DNA from: Colias croceus
Taxonomy: Eukaryota > Arthropoda > Insecta > Lepidoptera > Pieridae
DNA length: 64,000 nt
Direction of reading: 5' to 3'
Assembly: GCF_905220415.1 (NCBI RefSeq)
Contig: NC_059541.1
Location: 12,598,501-12,662,500, forward strand
Below the pieces are notes generated by a model. That model did not search any database. It was not told the origin of the DNA and saw only the letters and a program-made list of their open reading frames with translations. Every line of letters begins with the position of its first letter. The first letter of the stretch is position 1. The translations under genes were made by a program, and so were the position numbers. Below, piece after piece: positions 52,901 through 56,016 of this stretch.

Positions 52901-55900
52901 CGCGCGCTTCGTGGGGCGTAACTGCGAGGTGGACACGGACCCGTGCGCCTCGCAGCCGTGCCTGCACGGCGGCGTGTGCACGGCGGCGGGCGATTCGTTT
53001 CGCTGCGCGTGCGGCGCGGGGCTGGCGGGCGCGCGCTGCGAGCGCGGCCGCTGGTGCGCCGCGGGCGTGTGCGCGCACGGCGGCGCGTGCGAGGAGGGCG
53101 AGTGGGGTCCGTCGTGCCGCTGCCGCGGGTACTACGGGCCGCGCTGCCAGTACGACGTGGACGAGTGCGCCGGCGAGCCGTGCCTCAACGGAGCCACTTG
53201 TCTCAACGAACCCGGTTCCTTCCGCTGTCTTTGTCCACCAGATAAAACAGGTAAACTTTTGTTTAACTTTCATGGGTAAACATACCCATGAAAATACACG
53301 TACATATCAAATATAAACCCAACTATATATAAATTAACGTAATGGAATAAGTAATTACTATAATAATCTGGTATAAAAAAAAACTCTAAGAATCAAAGTT
53401 ACTTGCTACATTTCAATTAAGTCATCGAGATCAGACAAAAATGCTCATAAAATAAAAACTACTGGGCCTATCCGAATAAATTTTTTATGGGACCAATTCG
53501 ACACCATTCCGCATCAAACAAAAAAGAATCATTCATTAAAATCGGTTCAGAAACCTCGGAGTAATCGGTGTACATGCATAAAAAAATATACCGGCCGAAT
53601 TGATAACCTCCTCTTTTTTTAAGTCTGTTAAAAACGATGTTTTATTTGGTTTCGATGTTTTTTTTTGTACAACGATGTAAATGCATCGTGAAAAAATTCT
53701 AATTTACTACCTGTTATATGTATATATTATGTTTTCTACATGAAGCTCAAAGATACGCTATCGGTTCAGGTATGAACTGCGGCAACCCGCTGTACTCGGA
53801 CGCGGTGATGGCGGGCGAGGCGGGCGAGTCGGGGGCGCGCGCGCTGCGGGACGTGTGGCGCTGGGCCGTGCGCGCGCGCTGGCCGCTGGGCGCGGCGGCC
53901 GGCGCGCTGCTGCTGCTGCTGCTGCTGGCGCTGCTGCCGGCCGCGCTGCGCCGCGCCCGCCCGCGCGCGCCCTCCGCGCCGCTCAACAGCGCGCTGGACA
54001 AGCTGCCGCCGCGCGCCTGCAAGCTGTCCAACCTGGAGGCCGTGCGGCGCGAGCGGCCCGCGTCCTGCGCCGACCCGCCGCCGCTCAACAACATCGACAC
54101 GCTGCGCTCCTACGGCTCCGCGGGGGACGAGCTCGAGGGGATCCCGCCCGATTACCTGCGCAACCTCAACATCGACCACGACCGAAAGCCGTGGTCCGAA
54201 CAGATGCATCTTCAAACGTTCGTGGACAACAAAATTTATAATGGTAACCTATGCTCTATAAATATAAATTTATAAAGAATATAAAAGATGTGTGCGCGCG
54301 GTGTGTCCTTTAGACACATAAATTTTATTTTATTTTATTATAAAACTGAAAGAATATAATAAATTCGATCGCTCTGGTGGGTCACGAGTGGCCGAGTTGG
54401 TCAGGCATCCGCTCCGAATTATCGCGAAAGGATGCGGGTTCGAGTCCCGCCTCGTGATCGATTTTTTTCTATTCTTTATAAATTTATATGAATGCCATAC
54501 AACCAAAAATATCAAATTCAACTTATGCTCTGTTTATGTCTCTACAGTCTACGTCATTATTTAATACTAGCTTCCGCCCGCGACTCCGTCCGTGCGGAGA
54601 AATTAAGATTAATTTTTTTTCTACGTATTTTTCCGGGATAAAAAGTATCCTATTTTATGCCCAGGATAATAAGGTATAATTATACCAAGTTTCATCGAAA
54701 TCGAACCGTTAGTTTTCACGTGATGCCTTCACATACAGACAGACAGACAGACAGACAGACGGACAGACAGACAAAAAATTTTTTAATCAAATATTTGGGT
54801 TTGGTATCGATCCAGGAACACCCCCTGCTATTTATTTTTTCAATATTTTTAATGTACAGAATTGACCCTTCTACAGATTTATTATATTATGTATAGATTA
54901 ACTGGTCGTGCCCGCGACCCTTTTTCTTTGATAGTTCAGGATACTTCGCCCATTTTTGCAAGTGACTAGATACTATCAAGCTAATTTTCCGTTTGTAGCT
55001 TTATTTTGATGAGACGCCCAATAATTTCGTGTACGAAAGTCTCGATTGTGGTAGCTAACAGAGATAAGTAATAAGGATAAAAAATTTTGATTTGATGGTT
55101 CAAAAATTTTTATTACTAAGTAACTGAATTTTTTTCTGTTCAATCTCAAGATAATTACCTAAATTATTCGTAAAAATATTTGTCCTACAAAATCTATGGT
55201 TGGTTCAAAGAGTCCCCCTTTCCAAAGTGTATCGATAACGAGGTCATCATAAATGATTACTAACAAGCTGATTTTTTTGTTTTCACTTAGTTAATGTTTA
55301 TATAATTCAACAGACATATTATCCTACAAATTGCGTAATAAATATTTGAGAACCATCAAATCAAAAAATTTTATCCTTGTTATCTCTGTTAGCTACCACA
55401 ATCGAGAGTTTCGTACACGAAATTATTCGGTGTCTCATCAAAATAAAGCTACAAACGGAAAATCAGCTTGATAGTCTGTAGTCACTTGCAAAAATGGGCG
55501 ATGTATCCTGAACTATGAGTCTCATTTATCGTGCGACTCTTTGTTCCCTTCTATATTATGTTTCATGATATGGGTAGGTATGAATGAATGAATGAATGAA
55601 TATTATTTATTGCTTATAAATAAATAAATACAAGTGGAAAAGCACACAACACATAATATAAAATAAGCAAAAGGCGGCCTTATCGCTAGGTAGCGATCTC
55701 TACCAGGCAACCCTTCATATAAAGGAAATACACAAAACAAAAGTGGGTGAGCAAAAACAAGGCAATCAAACAAGGAAAACTGGAAAAAAAAATCTATTAC
55801 ACATATTACGTTATATTCAAATACACTATCTAAACATATAAATAAAAATAATAAATATATACATATAATAACAATATACATAAAAAATAAATAAATAACA

Positions 55901-55974
55901 CGATCGATTCAAATCTATTGTTGTTTTTGTCTGTTTAAATAATATAAAGCAAATTATACATGTAAAATGAAATG

Positions 55975-56016
<42 letters not shown>

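Noticed and set aside
50016..54243. Drosophila fat (ft) or dachsous rather than fat-like
   Set aside because: Only one laminin G domain is present, placed after a single EGF and before four EGFs, and the tail has GYHWDxSDW. fat has two laminin G domains and dachsous has none.
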